Below the pieces are notes generated by a model that ran no database searches, had not been told where the DNA came from, and saw nothing but the letters and a program-made list of their open reading frames with translations. This document shows, piece by piece, positions 46,185 through 55,279 of a stretch of 64,000 nucleotides of DNA. The position numbers and the translations under genes are program-made. How positions within the stretch are numbered: the first letter of the stretch is position 1; each line of letters begins with the position of its first letter. Location: positions 1 through 64,000 of the forward strand of contig NZ_BIMF01000026.1 in assembly GCF_004000945.1 (NCBI RefSeq). Direction: 5' to 3'. The DNA comes from Paenibacillus lautus NBRC 15380 (GTDB lineage: Bacteria > Bacillota > Bacilli > Paenibacillales > Paenibacillaceae).

Positions 46185-46808
46185 ATGAAAGGTATCTTAG
46201 GTAGAAAGCTCGGAATGACTCAAGTGTTTACCCCTGAGGGTGTTGTAATTCCTGTAACGGTTATCGAAGCAGGTCCTTGTGTTGTTCTTCAAAAGAAAGA
46301 TCTGGAAAACGACGGATACGAAGCGATTCAAGTCGGTTTCTCTGATAAGAAAGAGAACAGATCTAACAAACCAGAAGCAGGCCATGCGAAAAAAGCAAAC
46401 ACTGCGCCTAAGCGCTACATTCGCGAAATTCGCGGTGTTGACCTCGCGAGTGTCGAGGTTGGACAAGAGCTGAAGGCTGATGTCTTCGCAGAGGGCGAAT
46501 TTGTTGACGTAACGGGTATTTCCAAGGGTAAAGGTTTCCAAGGTGTAATCAAACGTTGGGGCCAAAGCCGCGGACCAATGTCTCACGGTTCCCGTTATCA
46601 CCGTAGACCAGGTTCCATGGGTTCGATCCAGGCAAACCGTGTTCCTAAAGGAAAACGTCTGCCAGGTCACATGGGCAATGAGACAGTTACGATTCAAAAG
46701 CTCGAGGTTGTTAAAGTCGATGCAGAGCGTAACGTAATCCTTGTAAAAGGCTCCATTCCTGGACCTAAAAAAGGTTTTGTTCAAATCAAAGAAACGGTGA
46801 AGAAATAA
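46185..46808 (+). CDS. rplC: 50S ribosomal protein L3
   Basis: A 207-aa early-assembly protein near the peptidyl-transferase centre. MKGILGRKLGMTQVF at its start and FQGVIKRWGQSRGPMSHGS near 118 (the central extension) are typical. AAAGAGGTG precedes ATG 46185. Confidence 0.97.
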   Translation: MKGILGRKLGMTQVFTPEGVVIPVTVIEAGPCVVLQKKDLENDGYEAIQVGFSDKKENRSNKPEAGHAKKANTAPKRYIREIRGVDLASVEVGQELKADVFAEGEFVDVTGISKGKGFQGVIKRWGQSRGPMSHGSRYHRRPGSMGSIQANRVPKGKRLPGHMGNETVTIQKLEVVKVDAERNVILVKGSIPGPKKGFVQIKETVKK

Positions 46809-46834
46809 TCGCCTAAAGAAAGGAGGAACAAACA

Positions 46835-47458
46835 ATGCCTAAAGTAGCACTTTATAATGTCAGCGGTAGCCAAGTTGGCGAAGTAGAATTGAATGAAGCT
46901 GTATTCGGCATCGAGCCGAACGCACACGTACTGCACAGTGCAGTGTTGTTGCAGCGCGCTTCCCTTCGTCGCGGTACCCACAAAGTAAAAGGACGTTCTG
47001 AAGTACGCGGCGGCGGACGTAAGCCTTGGAAACAAAAAGGTACTGGCCGTGCTCGTCAAGGTTCGATCCGTTCTCCACAATGGAAAGGCGGCGGCGTGGT
47101 ATTTGGACCAACTCCGCGCAGCTACACATTTAAACTTCCTAAGAAAGTCCGTCGTTTGGCTATTAAATCCGCATTGTCTTCCAAAGTGATTGACAACGCA
47201 ATTATCGTATTGGATCAATTGACGCTGAATACGCCGAAAACGAAAGAGTTTGCTAACATTCTTAGCAACCTGAAAGTAGGCCGTAAAGCTCTGATCGTTG
47301 CTCCAAGCTATGATGATAATGTAGCCCTTTCCGCACGTAATATTCCTGGTGTGAAATTCGTAGCGGCTGACGGCATTAATGTTCTTGACGTACTGTCGTA
47401 CGATCAACTGATCATTACGAAGGAAGCAGTTCAGAAGGTAGAGGAGGTGCTCGCGTAA
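46835..47458 (+). CDS. rplD: 50S ribosomal protein L4
   Basis: A 207-aa protein with the long tunnel loop GGGRKPWKQKGTGRARQGS near 64-82, where macrolide-resistance changes arise in other species; here it appears standard. Likely autoregulator of this operon through the rpsJ leader. Its stop overlaps the rplW start by one base. Confidence 0.96.
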   Translation: MPKVALYNVSGSQVGEVELNEAVFGIEPNAHVLHSAVLLQRASLRRGTHKVKGRSEVRGGGRKPWKQKGTGRARQGSIRSPQWKGGGVVFGPTPRSYTFKLPKKVRRLAIKSALSSKVIDNAIIVLDQLTLNTPKTKEFANILSNLKVGRKALIVAPSYDDNVALSARNIPGVKFVAADGINVLDVLSYDQLIITKEAVQKVEEVLA

Positions 47459-47751
47459 TGAAAGACCCACGCGATATAATCAAGCGCCCGGTGATCACGG
47501 AACGTACGGCTGACTACATGGCAGAGCTGAAATATGCTTTTGAAGTGGATATCCGTGCTAACAAGACCGAGATTAAGCAAGCTGTCGAATCTATTTTTAA
47601 AGTTAAAGTATCGAACGTGAATACGATGCGTGTCCCTGCAAAACCAAAGCGTTATGGCCGTTATTCCGGTTACACAACCGAATGGAAAAAGGCAATCGTG
47701 ACTTTGGCTCCAGACAGCAAACCGCTCGAGTTCTTTGAATCGGTTGAATAA
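47458..47751 (+). CDS. rplW: 50S ribosomal protein L23
   Basis: A 97-aa protein at the tunnel exit, docking site for trigger factor and SRP. DPRDIIKRPVITERT opens it. Its ATG shares one base with the rplD stop (TAATG), with GGAGGTG upstream inside rplD. Confidence 0.95.
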   Translation: MKDPRDIIKRPVITERTADYMAELKYAFEVDIRANKTEIKQAVESIFKVKVSNVNTMRVPAKPKRYGRYSGYTTEWKKAIVTLAPDSKPLEFFESVE

Positions 47752-47780
47752 GAATTTCTTAAGTAAGGAGGGAAAATTCA

Positions 47781-48611
47781 GTGCCTATTAAAAAGTATAA
47801 ACCGACATCCCCGGCTCGACGCAACATGTCCGTGTCGACTTTCGAAGAAATCACCACGAATCAGCCGGAGAAATCGTTGCTGGCTCCGCTGAGCAAAACA
47901 GCTGGCCGTAACAACCAAGGTAAAATTACGGTTCGTCACCATGGCGGCGGACACAAGCGTAAATACCGTATCATCGACTTCAAACGGAATAAAGACGGCA
48001 TACCAGGTCGCGTTGCTACAATCGAATACGACCCGAACCGTACTTCCAACATCGCTCTGATTCACTATGTAGATGGTGAAAAGCGTTATATCATCGCTCC
48101 TAAAGGTCTGAAAGTTGGAGATCAAGTAGTATCTGGAGTAGGTGCTGACATCAAGATCGGTAACGCACTTCCACTGGAAAACATTCCGGTAGGTACCGTT
48201 ATCCACAACATTGAATTGAAACCAGGTAAAGGCGGACAATTGGTTCGTGCTGCTGGTACAGAAGCTCAACTTCTCGGTAAAGAAGATAAGTACGTAACTG
48301 TTCGTCTTTCTTCCGGTGAAGTTCGTCGCATCCTGAAAGTTTGCCGTGCAACCATCGGTTCTGTGGGTAACCAAGACCATGAGTTGATCAAAATCGGTAA
48401 AGCTGGTCGTAGCCGCTGGCTTGGACAACGTCCTGAAGTACGTGGTGTGGTAATGAACCCTAACGATCACCCTCACGGTGGTGGTGAAGGCCGCGCTCCA
48501 ATCGGACGTAAATCGCCTATGTCTCCATGGGGTAAACCAACCCTTGGTTACAAAACACGTAAAAAAGGTAAAGCTTCTGACAAATATATCGTTCGCCGCC
48601 GCACGAAGTAA
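47781..48611 (+). CDS. rplB: 50S ribosomal protein L2
   Basis: A 276-aa protein needed for subunit joining. NPNDHPHGGGEGRAPIGR near 227-244 holds the conserved histidine. It starts at GTG 47781 after AAGGAGGG; the family start is MPIKKYKPTSP. Confidence 0.97.
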   Translation: MPIKKYKPTSPARRNMSVSTFEEITTNQPEKSLLAPLSKTAGRNNQGKITVRHHGGGHKRKYRIIDFKRNKDGIPGRVATIEYDPNRTSNIALIHYVDGEKRYIIAPKGLKVGDQVVSGVGADIKIGNALPLENIPVGTVIHNIELKPGKGGQLVRAAGTEAQLLGKEDKYVTVRLSSGEVRRILKVCRATIGSVGNQDHELIKIGKAGRSRWLGQRPEVRGVVMNPNDHPHGGGEGRAPIGRKSPMSPWGKPTLGYKTRKKGKASDKYIVRRRTK

Positions 48612-48684
48612 TGCGCGATTAAGTGCATAACTTCGTGACAGGCTCGAAGGTAACGAGACAATTTGGTGAAGGGAGGATTTCAAT

Positions 48685-48960
48685 ATGAGCCGTAGTTTGA
48701 AAAAAGGACCTTTTATTGACGGATATCTGCTCAAAAAAGTGGAGGACATGAACAGCGCAAGCAAAAAGGCTGTGATCAAAACCTGGTCCCGCCGCTCCAC
48801 TATTTTCCCGCAATTTATCGGTCACACGTTCGGAGTATACGATGGCCGTAAGCATGTACCTGTATATGTAACAGAGGACATGGTAGGACACAAGTTGGGT
48901 GAGTTTGCTCCAACTCGTACTTACAAAGGTCATGAAGATGATAAGAAAACAAGAAGATAA
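48685..48960 (+). CDS. rpsS: 30S ribosomal protein S19
   Basis: A 91-aa head protein, MSRSLKKGPFIDGYL start and GHKLGEFAPTRTYKGH near the end. GGGAGGA precedes ATG 48685. It pairs with S13 (58868) in the head. Confidence 0.96.
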   Translation: MSRSLKKGPFIDGYLLKKVEDMNSASKKAVIKTWSRRSTIFPQFIGHTFGVYDGRKHVPVYVTEDMVGHKLGEFAPTRTYKGHEDDKKTRR

Positions 48961-48996
48961 TTAATGAAGCTCTTTGTTTGAGAGGAGGTTAAACAT

Positions 48997-49329
48997 ATGG
49001 AAGCAAAAGCACATGCTAGATCGATTCGTATTGCTCCTCGTAAAGCTCAACTCGTTGTTGACTTGATCCGCGGTAAGCAAGTCGGCGAAGCGATCGCAAT
49101 TCTTCGTCACACTCCGAAAGCTGCATCTCCGGTTGTTGAGAAGCTTTTGAACTCGGCTATCGCAAACGCTGAGCATAACTACTCTTTGGATGTAACTAAA
49201 TTGGTTGTGACGCAAGCTTATGTCAACCAGGGACCGACTATGAAACGTTTCCGCCCGCGTGCGATGGGACGTGCAAGCCGGATCAATAAACGCACCAGCC
49301 ACATTACTTTGGTGGTAGCTGAAAAATAA
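48997..49329 (+). CDS. rplV: 50S ribosomal protein L22
   Basis: A 110-aa protein lining the exit tunnel. The beta-hairpin region GPTMKRFRPRAMGRAS near 78-93 is intact, a site of macrolide-resistance changes elsewhere. GAGAGGAGG precedes ATG 48997. Confidence 0.96.
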   Translation: MEAKAHARSIRIAPRKAQLVVDLIRGKQVGEAIAILRHTPKAASPVVEKLLNSAIANAEHNYSLDVTKLVVTQAYVNQGPTMKRFRPRAMGRASRINKRTSHITLVVAEK

Positions 49330-49342
49330 GGAGGGAAAACGT

Positions 49343-50008
49343 GTGGGCCAAAAGGTAAATCCAGTAGGACTCCGTATCGGTATTATCCGTGATTGGGAAT
49401 CCAAATGGTATGCAGGCAAAGACTTCGGTGATCTTTTGCTGGAAGACGTGAAAATCCGTGAATACCTGAAAAATAAATTGAAAGACTCCGCTGTATCCCG
49501 TATCGAAATCGAGAGAGCGGCTAATCGTGTGAACGTGACGATCCACACTGCGAAGCCAGGTATGGTTATCGGTAAAGGTGGTTCCGAAGTAGAAGTACTG
49601 CGCGGACAAGTGACTAAAATTGCCGGCGGTAAAAAAGTTCACATCAACATTTCTGAAATCAAAAACCCTGAACTGGACGCTATTCTTGTTGCTGAAAGCA
49701 TTGCACAACAGCTGGAACGTCGTGTATCTTTCCGTCGTGCATTGAAACAAGCGATTCAAAGAACTATGCGCTCTGGAGCAAAAGGGATTAAAACATCGGT
49801 CAGCGGACGTCTTGGCGGAGCCGAGATTGCTCGTACGGAAGGCTACAGTGAAGGAACTGTTCCACTTCATACGCTTCGTGCAGACATCGACTATGGTACA
49901 GCAGAAGCGCATACGACTTACGGCCGTATCGGCGTGAAAGTATGGATCTATCGTGGAGAGGTTCTTCCTACGGCTAAGAAACAAGCTGCTCAGGAAGGAG
50001 GCAACTAA
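49343..50008 (+). CDS. rpsC: 30S ribosomal protein S3
   Basis: A 221-aa protein of the mRNA entry site. KH domain with VIGKGGSEVEVLR near 74-86, then the C-terminal helicase-associated domain. It starts at GTG 49343 (MGQKVNPVGLR) after AAGGAGGG; the GTG two bases earlier is out of frame. Confidence 0.96.
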   Translation: MGQKVNPVGLRIGIIRDWESKWYAGKDFGDLLLEDVKIREYLKNKLKDSAVSRIEIERAANRVNVTIHTAKPGMVIGKGGSEVEVLRGQVTKIAGGKKVHINISEIKNPELDAILVAESIAQQLERRVSFRRALKQAIQRTMRSGAKGIKTSVSGRLGGAEIARTEGYSEGTVPLHTLRADIDYGTAEAHTTYGRIGVKVWIYRGEVLPTAKKQAAQEGGN

Positions 50009-50010
50009 TC

Positions 50011-50445
50011 ATGTTGGTACCAAAACGTGTAAAACACCGCAAACAACAGCGCGGCCATATGAGAGGTCAAGCTAAAGGCGGTACTGAACTGAACTTCGGC
50101 GAATTCGGTCTGCAAGCTACAGAACCAGGCTGGATCACGAACCGTCAGATCGAAGCTGCTCGTATCGCGATGACTCGTTACATCCGTCGTGGCGGTAAAG
50201 TATGGATCAAGATTTTCCCAGATAAGCCGATTACTCAAAAGCCTCTCGAAGTGCGGATGGGTAGCGGTAAAGGTAACGTTGAGAAATGGGTTGCCGTTGT
50301 AAAACCAGGCAAGATCATGTTTGAACTTGGAGGCGTGTCCGAGGAAATCGCCCGCGAAGCGATGCGTCTCGCCGCTCACAAGCTGCCTGTTAAAACGAAG
50401 TTTGTGAAACGTGAAGAAGTGGGTGGTGAAGCAAATGAAAGCTAA
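50011..50445 (+). CDS. rplP: 50S ribosomal protein L16
   Basis: A 144-aa protein at the tRNA elbow. MLVPKRVKHRKQQRG start and KPITQKPLEVRMGSGKG near 72-88. GGAGG within the rpsC end precedes ATG 50011. It overlaps rpmC by 11 nt. Confidence 0.96.
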   Translation: MLVPKRVKHRKQQRGHMRGQAKGGTELNFGEFGLQATEPGWITNRQIEAARIAMTRYIRRGGKVWIKIFPDKPITQKPLEVRMGSGKGNVEKWVAVVKPGKIMFELGGVSEEIAREAMRLAAHKLPVKTKFVKREEVGGEANES

Positions 50446-50632
50446 TGAACTGCGCAACTTAACCACTGCAGAAATCGAGCAAAAAATCTCCGGATTTAAA
50501 GAGGAACTCTTTAACCTCCGTTTTCAATTGGCCACAGGCCAGCTTGACAACCCGACTCGGATCCGTGACGTTCGCAAAGAAATAGCTCGTGCTAAAACCG
50601 TTATCCGTGAAAGAGAACTTGGGATTAGTTAA
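50435..50632 (+). CDS. rpmC: 50S ribosomal protein L29
   Basis: A 65-aa helical-hairpin protein near the exit tunnel. The frame is open from 50411, but MKANELRNLTTAEIE is the family start, so ATG 50435 inside rplP is chosen; GGTGG lies 8 nt upstream. Translation is thus coupled to rplP. Confidence 0.94.
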   Translation: MKANELRNLTTAEIEQKISGFKEELFNLRFQLATGQLDNPTRIRDVRKEIARAKTVIRERELGIS

Positions 50633-50677
50633 TGAAACAGAAACGTCGTGTTCTGTATTCAGGAAGGAGGCTAACAA

Positions 50678-50944
50678 ATGAGCGAAGAACGCAATGCTCG
50701 TAAAGTGCAAATTGGTAAAGTTGTCAGCGATAAAATGGATAAAACCATTGTTGTAGCTGTTGAAACTTATAAGAAGCATGACTTGTATCACAAACGCATT
50801 AAATACACGAAAAAATTTAAAGCGCATGATGAGAACAATCAAGCTCAAATCGGAGATACCGTTAAAATCATGGAAACTCGCCCTCTCTCCAAAGATAAGC
50901 GCTGGAGATTGGTAGAAGTGGTTGAAAAAGCGGTTATCATCTAA
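50678..50944 (+). CDS. rpsQ: 30S ribosomal protein S17
   Basis: An 88-aa OB-fold primary binder of 16S rRNA. GKVVSDKMDKTIVVAVE near 14-30 is typical. AAGGAGG precedes ATG 50678. Confidence 0.96.
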   Translation: MSEERNARKVQIGKVVSDKMDKTIVVAVETYKKHDLYHKRIKYTKKFKAHDENNQAQIGDTVKIMETRPLSKDKRWRLVEVVEKAVII

Positions 50945-50980
50945 GATATGATCAGTTTTTGATGGAAGGAGGAAATTTAA

Positions 50981-51349
50981 ATGATTCAACCATTTACACG
51001 TTTAGCTGTTGCTGACAACTCCGGTGCGAAGGAACTGATGTGTATCCGCGTATTGGGTGGTACTGGTCGTCGTACAGCTCAAATCGGTGATTTGATCGTA
51101 TGTTCCGTCAAACAAGCAACACCAGGCGGCGTTGTCAAAAAGGGTGATGTAGTAAGAGCGGTAGTCGTTCGTACGAAACGTTCTGTGCGTCGTAAAGACG
51201 GATCTTACATCTCATTTGACGAGAATGCAGCTGTTGTTGTTAAAGACGACAGAAGCCCACGCGGAACTCGTATTTTCGGACCAGTTGCTCGCGAACTTCG
51301 CGAAAGAGACTACATGAAAATCGTTTCCTTGGCTCCGGAAGTAATCTAA
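50981..51349 (+). CDS. rplN: 50S ribosomal protein L14
   Basis: A 122-aa protein at the subunit interface, MIQPFTRLAVADNSGAKE start and GTRIFGPVARELRE near 98. It is the docking site for the silencing factor RsfS in the family. AAGGAGG precedes the start. Confidence 0.97.
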   Translation: MIQPFTRLAVADNSGAKELMCIRVLGGTGRRTAQIGDLIVCSVKQATPGGVVKKGDVVRAVVVRTKRSVRRKDGSYISFDENAAVVVKDDRSPRGTRIFGPVARELRERDYMKIVSLAPEVI

Positions 51350-51426
51350 TAACACCCCAAAAAGTGACGTAACTTTTCGGGAACCCGATAAATAGTTGAA
51401 CTGGCTAGTCATAGGAGGTGTAACGA

Positions 51427-51783
51427 ATGCCTAAAGTGAAAAAAGTTCTGGAATCCCATAGCAACAAACTGCACGTGAAAAAAGATGATACAGTTATCGT
51501 CATCAGCGGTAAAGACAAAGGCAAAAAAGGCCGTGTCATCGCAGCGTACCCTCGTGAAAATCGTGTTTTGGTTGAAGGTGTGAACATGATCAAGAAGCAC
51601 CAGAAGCCAAACCAAATGAACCCACAAGGCGGTATCATCGAGAAGGAAGCTCCGATCCATGTATCGAACGTTATGCACGTTGATCCGAAGAGCGGAAAAG
51701 TAACCCGTATCGGTTACAAAGTACTGGACAACGGCAAAAAAGTTCGCGTAGCAAAAAGATCCGGAGAAGTTATCGATAAATAA
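51427..51783 (+). CDS. rplX: 50S ribosomal protein L24
   Basis: A 118-aa assembly initiator with a KOW motif (DDTVIVISGKDKGKKGRVI near 20-38). The 77-nt gap before it contains an AAAAGT/ACTTTT hairpin without T run. ATAGGAGGTG precedes ATG 51427. Confidence 0.96.
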   Translation: MPKVKKVLESHSNKLHVKKDDTVIVISGKDKGKKGRVIAAYPRENRVLVEGVNMIKKHQKPNQMNPQGGIIEKEAPIHVSNVMHVDPKSGKVTRIGYKVLDNGKKVRVAKRSGEVIDK

Positions 51784-51811
51784 GACGGTTTAGAAAGGAG
51801 GTCCTTGAATC

Positions 51812-52354
51812 ATGGCAGCAAGAATGAAAGAACGTTTTTTGAACGAAGTAACTCCTGCTCTGATGCAGAAGTTTAGCTATAAGACAGTAATGCAAGTACC
51901 AAAAATCGAGAAGGTTGTCATCAACATGGGTGTAGGTGACGCTGTAGCTAACTCAAAGGTGCTTGATTCCGCTGTGAACGACATGCAGCTGATTGCTGGT
52001 CAAAAACCGGTTATCACCCGTGCGAAGAAATCTATCGCGGGATTCAAACTGCGTGAGAACATGCCAATCGGTGTGAAGGTAACATTGCGCGGTGAGCGTA
52101 TGTACTACTTCCTCGACAAGCTGTTCAACGTTACACTTCCACGTGTACGTGACTTTCAAGGCGTGTCCACCAAAGCATTTGACGGACGCGGTAACTATAC
52201 GCTCGGTCTGAAAGAGCAACTCATTTTCCCTGAAATTGAGTATGACAAAGTGGATAAAGTTCGCGGTATGGATATCGTTATCGTAACGACTGCTAAAACC
52301 GACGAAGAATCCCGTGAACTGCTTGCTCAACTGGGCATGCCTTTCGCGAAATAA
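51812..52354 (+). CDS. rplE: 50S ribosomal protein L5
   Basis: A 180-aa 5S rRNA-binding protein of the central protuberance. MQVPKIEKVVINMGVGDAV near 28-46 and IVTTAKTDEESRELL near 156 are typical. AAAGGAGGT precedes ATG 51812. Confidence 0.97.
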   Translation: MAARMKERFLNEVTPALMQKFSYKTVMQVPKIEKVVINMGVGDAVANSKVLDSAVNDMQLIAGQKPVITRAKKSIAGFKLRENMPIGVKVTLRGERMYYFLDKLFNVTLPRVRDFQGVSTKAFDGRGNYTLGLKEQLIFPEIEYDKVDKVRGMDIVIVTTAKTDEESRELLAQLGMPFAK

Positions 52355-52400
52355 GACGGTTGTCCTTTTCTCCGAAACTATTTAGGAGGTGTCAGGCTAA

Positions 52401-52586
52401 GTGGCAAAAACTTCGATGAAAGTTAAACAACAACGTACACCGAAATATAAAGTACGGGCATATACCCGTTGTGAACGTTGTGGTCGCCCACATTCGGTAC
52501 TGCAGAAGTTTAAAATTTGCAGAATTTGTTTCCGTGAATTAGCTTATAAAGGCCAGATTCCTGGCGTGAAAAAAGCAAGCTGGTAA
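52401..52586 (+). CDS. rpsN: 30S ribosomal protein S14 type Z
   Basis: The short 61-aa zinc form. CERC (24-27) and CRIC (40-43) make the zinc site. The zinc-free long paralogue that Bacillus makes under zinc shortage is not in this window. It starts at GTG 52401 after TTAGGAGGTG. Confidence 0.95.
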   Translation: MAKTSMKVKQQRTPKYKVRAYTRCERCGRPHSVLQKFKICRICFRELAYKGQIPGVKKASW

Positions 52587-52619
52587 GAAGTTTATAAACG
52601 GGAAGGAGGTTTATCCTAC

Positions 52620-53018
52620 ATGACTATGTCCGATCCAATTGCAGATATGCTAACTCGTATTCGTAACGCGAACACGGTTCGCCACGAAACAGTAGAAATG
52701 CCTGCTTCGACGATTAAAAAACAAATCGCTGACATTTTGAAGCGTGAAGGCTTCATCCGTGATGCAGAGTTTGTGGAAGACAATAAACAAGGGATCATTC
52801 GTGTATTCCTGAAATATGGTTCCAACAACGAACGTGTTATCACAGGTCTGAAAAGAATCAGCAAACCAGGTCTTCGCGTTTACACGAAGAGCAACGAAGT
52901 ACCTCGCGTACTTGGTGGTTTGGGTATTGCGATCATCTCCACGTCTAAGGGAGTTATGACCGACAAAGAAGCTCGTCAATCCAAAGCTGGCGGAGAAGTT
53001 CTCTGCTACGTATGGTAA
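52620..53018 (+). CDS. rpsH: 30S ribosomal protein S8
   Basis: A 132-aa 16S rRNA-binding protein. MTMSDPIADMLTRIRNAN start and GIAIISTSKGVMTDKEAR near 100. ATG 52620 rather than the ATG two codons on, as GAAGGAGGT is 7 nt away and Bacillus S8 has the same length. Confidence 0.96.
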   Translation: MTMSDPIADMLTRIRNANTVRHETVEMPASTIKKQIADILKREGFIRDAEFVEDNKQGIIRVFLKYGSNNERVITGLKRISKPGLRVYTKSNEVPRVLGGLGIAIISTSKGVMTDKEARQSKAGGEVLCYVW

Positions 53019-53047
53019 TCAACGTCACAAGATAGGAGGTGTAATGA

Positions 53048-53590
53048 ATGTCCCGTATTGGTCGTAAACCAATTGCTATTCCAAACGGTGTGGAAGTCAC
53101 ACTGGATAACACTGTAATCACTGTTAAAGGACCTAAAGGTACCTTGACTCGTGAACTGCATAAAGACATGCAAATTACGGTAGAAAACAACGAGATCAAT
53201 GTTGTTCGTCCTTCCGACAACAAAACACATCGCTCTCTTCACGGCACGACCCGCAGCGTTGTCTCGAATATGGTCAACGGTGTAACTGAAGGATTCTCGA
53301 AAAACCTTGAGTTGGTAGGTGTCGGGTACCGTGCAAGCAAAACCGGAGATAAAATCGTTCTGAACGTGGGTTACTCCCACCCAGTTGAAATTACACCGGA
53401 AGCTGGTATCGAATTCGAAGTACCAACAAACACAAAAATCACCGTTCGCGGTATCGATAAAGAGCGCGTAGGTGCATACGCAGCTAAGATCCGTTCCGTA
53501 CGTGAGCCTGAGCCATACAAAGGTAAAGGTATTAAATACGAAGGTGAACGCATTATCCGTAAGGAAGGTAAAGCTGGTAAGAAGAAATAA
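53048..53590 (+). CDS. rplF: 50S ribosomal protein L6
   Basis: A 180-aa two-domain protein near the sarcin-ricin loop. MSRIGRKPIAIPNGVEV start; the C-terminal signature EPEPYKGKGIKYEGERI near 153-169. ATAGGAGGTG precedes it. Confidence 0.97.
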   Translation: MSRIGRKPIAIPNGVEVTLDNTVITVKGPKGTLTRELHKDMQITVENNEINVVRPSDNKTHRSLHGTTRSVVSNMVNGVTEGFSKNLELVGVGYRASKTGDKIVLNVGYSHPVEITPEAGIEFEVPTNTKITVRGIDKERVGAYAAKIRSVREPEPYKGKGIKYEGERIIRKEGKAGKKK

Positions 53591-53701
53591 GTTAGTTAAC
53601 CGGGGATTCACTTGGTGGATAACTTACTTCTTCTCCCATACTTACCCGATGCGTCTAAAAGTGAAGCTCTTAAGGCAAAACTGAAGGGAGGAAATGGAAG
53701 C

Positions 53702-54070
53702 ATGATCACGAAACAAGACAAGAACAAAGCTCGTCTGAAAAGACACCTGCGTGTCCGTAAGAAAATCCAAGGCACAGCAGAACGTCCACGTCTGAACGTG
53801 TTCCGTTCTTCGAAACACATCTATGCTCAATTGATCGACGACGTGGCTGGCGTGACTTTGGCATCAGCTTCTACGCTGGATAAAGAACTGGCTAACGACA
53901 TCAAGAACGGCGGAAGCGTTGAATCCGCTCGTAAAGTCGGCGAACTCGTTGCAAAACGTGCTGCAGACAAAGGTTACAAAGTGATCGTATTCGATCGTGG
54001 TGGTTACTTGTATCATGGACGTATTCAAGCACTTGCAGAGGCAGCTCGCGAGGCAGGCCTTGAATTCTAA
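53702..54070 (+). CDS. rplR: 50S ribosomal protein L18
   Basis: A 122-aa 5S rRNA binder with a basic N-terminus (DKNKARLKRHLRVRKK). The frame is open for 30 codons more upstream, but AAGGGAGG at 53683-53690 and the family start mark ATG 53702. Confidence 0.95.
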   Translation: MITKQDKNKARLKRHLRVRKKIQGTAERPRLNVFRSSKHIYAQLIDDVAGVTLASASTLDKELANDIKNGGSVESARKVGELVAKRAADKGYKVIVFDRGGYLYHGRIQALAEAAREAGLEF

Positions 54071-54096
54071 GATATTTTCAAAAGGAGGTAAACGAC

Positions 54097-54594
54097 TTGC
54101 GTGTAGATCCTAACACTTTAGAACTGACTGAAAGAGTAGTAAACATTAACCGCGTTGCTAAAGTTGTAAAAGGCGGACGTCGCTTTAGCTTTAGCGCACT
54201 GGTAGTTGTCGGTGATGGCAAAGGTTGGGTAGGAGCAGGTATCGGTAAAGCAGGCGAAGTACCGGATGCAATCCGCAAAGGTATTGAAGATGCTAAGAAA
54301 AACCTGATTCACATTCCACTTGTTGGAACAACTATTCCTCACCTCGTAACAGGTCACTTCGGAGCAGGCCGAGTATTGTTGAAGCCGGCATCTGAAGGTA
54401 CTGGAGTTATCGCTGGCGGACCGGTTCGTGCAGTACTTGAACTGGCTGGCGTAGGCGACATTTTGACAAAATCTCTAGGTTCTTCGAACTCCATGAACAT
54501 GGTCAATGCGACTTTGGAAGGGTTGTCCCGCCTGAAGCGTGTTGAAGATGTTGCCAAGCTTCGCGGCAAATCCGTCGAAGAGCTGTTGGGTTAA
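54097..54594 (+). CDS. rpsE: 30S ribosomal protein S5
   Basis: A 165-aa protein acting in decoding fidelity. GGRRFSFSALVVVGDGKG near 26-43 is the dsRNA-binding domain loop where spectinomycin-resistance changes occur; it looks standard. It starts at TTG 54097 (MRVDPNTLELTE), 7 nt after AAAGGAGGT. Confidence 0.95.
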   Translation: MRVDPNTLELTERVVNINRVAKVVKGGRRFSFSALVVVGDGKGWVGAGIGKAGEVPDAIRKGIEDAKKNLIHIPLVGTTIPHLVTGHFGAGRVLLKPASEGTGVIAGGPVRAVLELAGVGDILTKSLGSSNSMNMVNATLEGLSRLKRVEDVAKLRGKSVEELLG

Positions 54595-54606
54595 GGAGGG
54601 AATCTC

Positions 54607-54792
54607 ATGGCTAAACTTGAAATCACCCTCGTACGCAGCGTGATTGGTCGTCCAGAGGATCAGCGTGCAACCGTGAAAACACTCGGACTTCGCAAAATCA
54701 ACCATTCCGTGGTTCAAAGCGACAATGCTGCAATTCGCGGAATGATCAAGAAAGTAAATCACCTGGTTTCTGTTAAAGAAATCGAAGGTTAA
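54607..54792 (+). CDS. rpmD: 50S ribosomal protein L30
   Basis: A 61-aa ferredoxin-like ribosomal protein, MAKLEITLVRSVIGRPEDQR start. AAGGAGGG lies in the 12-nt gap after rpsE. Confidence 0.96.
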   Translation: MAKLEITLVRSVIGRPEDQRATVKTLGLRKINHSVVQSDNAAIRGMIKKVNHLVSVKEIEG

Positions 54793-54838
54793 TCCCGGGC
54801 AGTTTATTCCCGGACATATTAAGGAGGTGCAACGAACG

Positions 54839-55279
54839 ATGAAGTTACATGAGCTGAGCCCAGCACCTGGATCCCGCAAAGAGCGCAAGCGCGTTGGACG
54901 CGGTACTAGTAGCGGTACGGGTAAAACGTCGGGTCGCGGTCACAAAGGACAAAACTCTCGTTCCGGCGGTGGTGTACGTCCAGGCTTCGAAGGTGGACAG
55001 AACCCATTGTATCGTCGTCTTCCGAAGCGCGGTTTCGTAAACCCAACTCGGAAAGAGTACGCGATTGTGAACATCGAAGAACTTAACAGCTTTGCAGCAG
55101 GTACTGAAGTGACTCCAGAAGTTTTGGTTGAGAGCGGTATTGTTAACAATACAAAGAGCGGAATCAAAATTCTTGGCAACGGTGAAGTTACCGTTTCTTT
55201 GACTGTAAAGGCTAATAAGTTTTCTCAATCTGCGGTAGAGAAGATCGAGGCTGCCGGCGGTAAAACCGAGGTGATCTAA
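54839..55279 (+). CDS. rplO: 50S ribosomal protein L15
   Basis: A 146-aa protein with a glycine-rich extended N-terminus (GRGTSSGTGKTSGRGHKG near 20-37) threading 23S rRNA. AAGGAGGTG at 54821-54829 sets ATG 54839. Its stop shares one base with the secY start. Confidence 0.96.
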   Translation: MKLHELSPAPGSRKERKRVGRGTSSGTGKTSGRGHKGQNSRSGGGVRPGFEGGQNPLYRRLPKRGFVNPTRKEYAIVNIEELNSFAAGTEVTPEVLVESGIVNNTKSGIKILGNGEVTVSLTVKANKFSQSAVEKIEAAGGKTEVI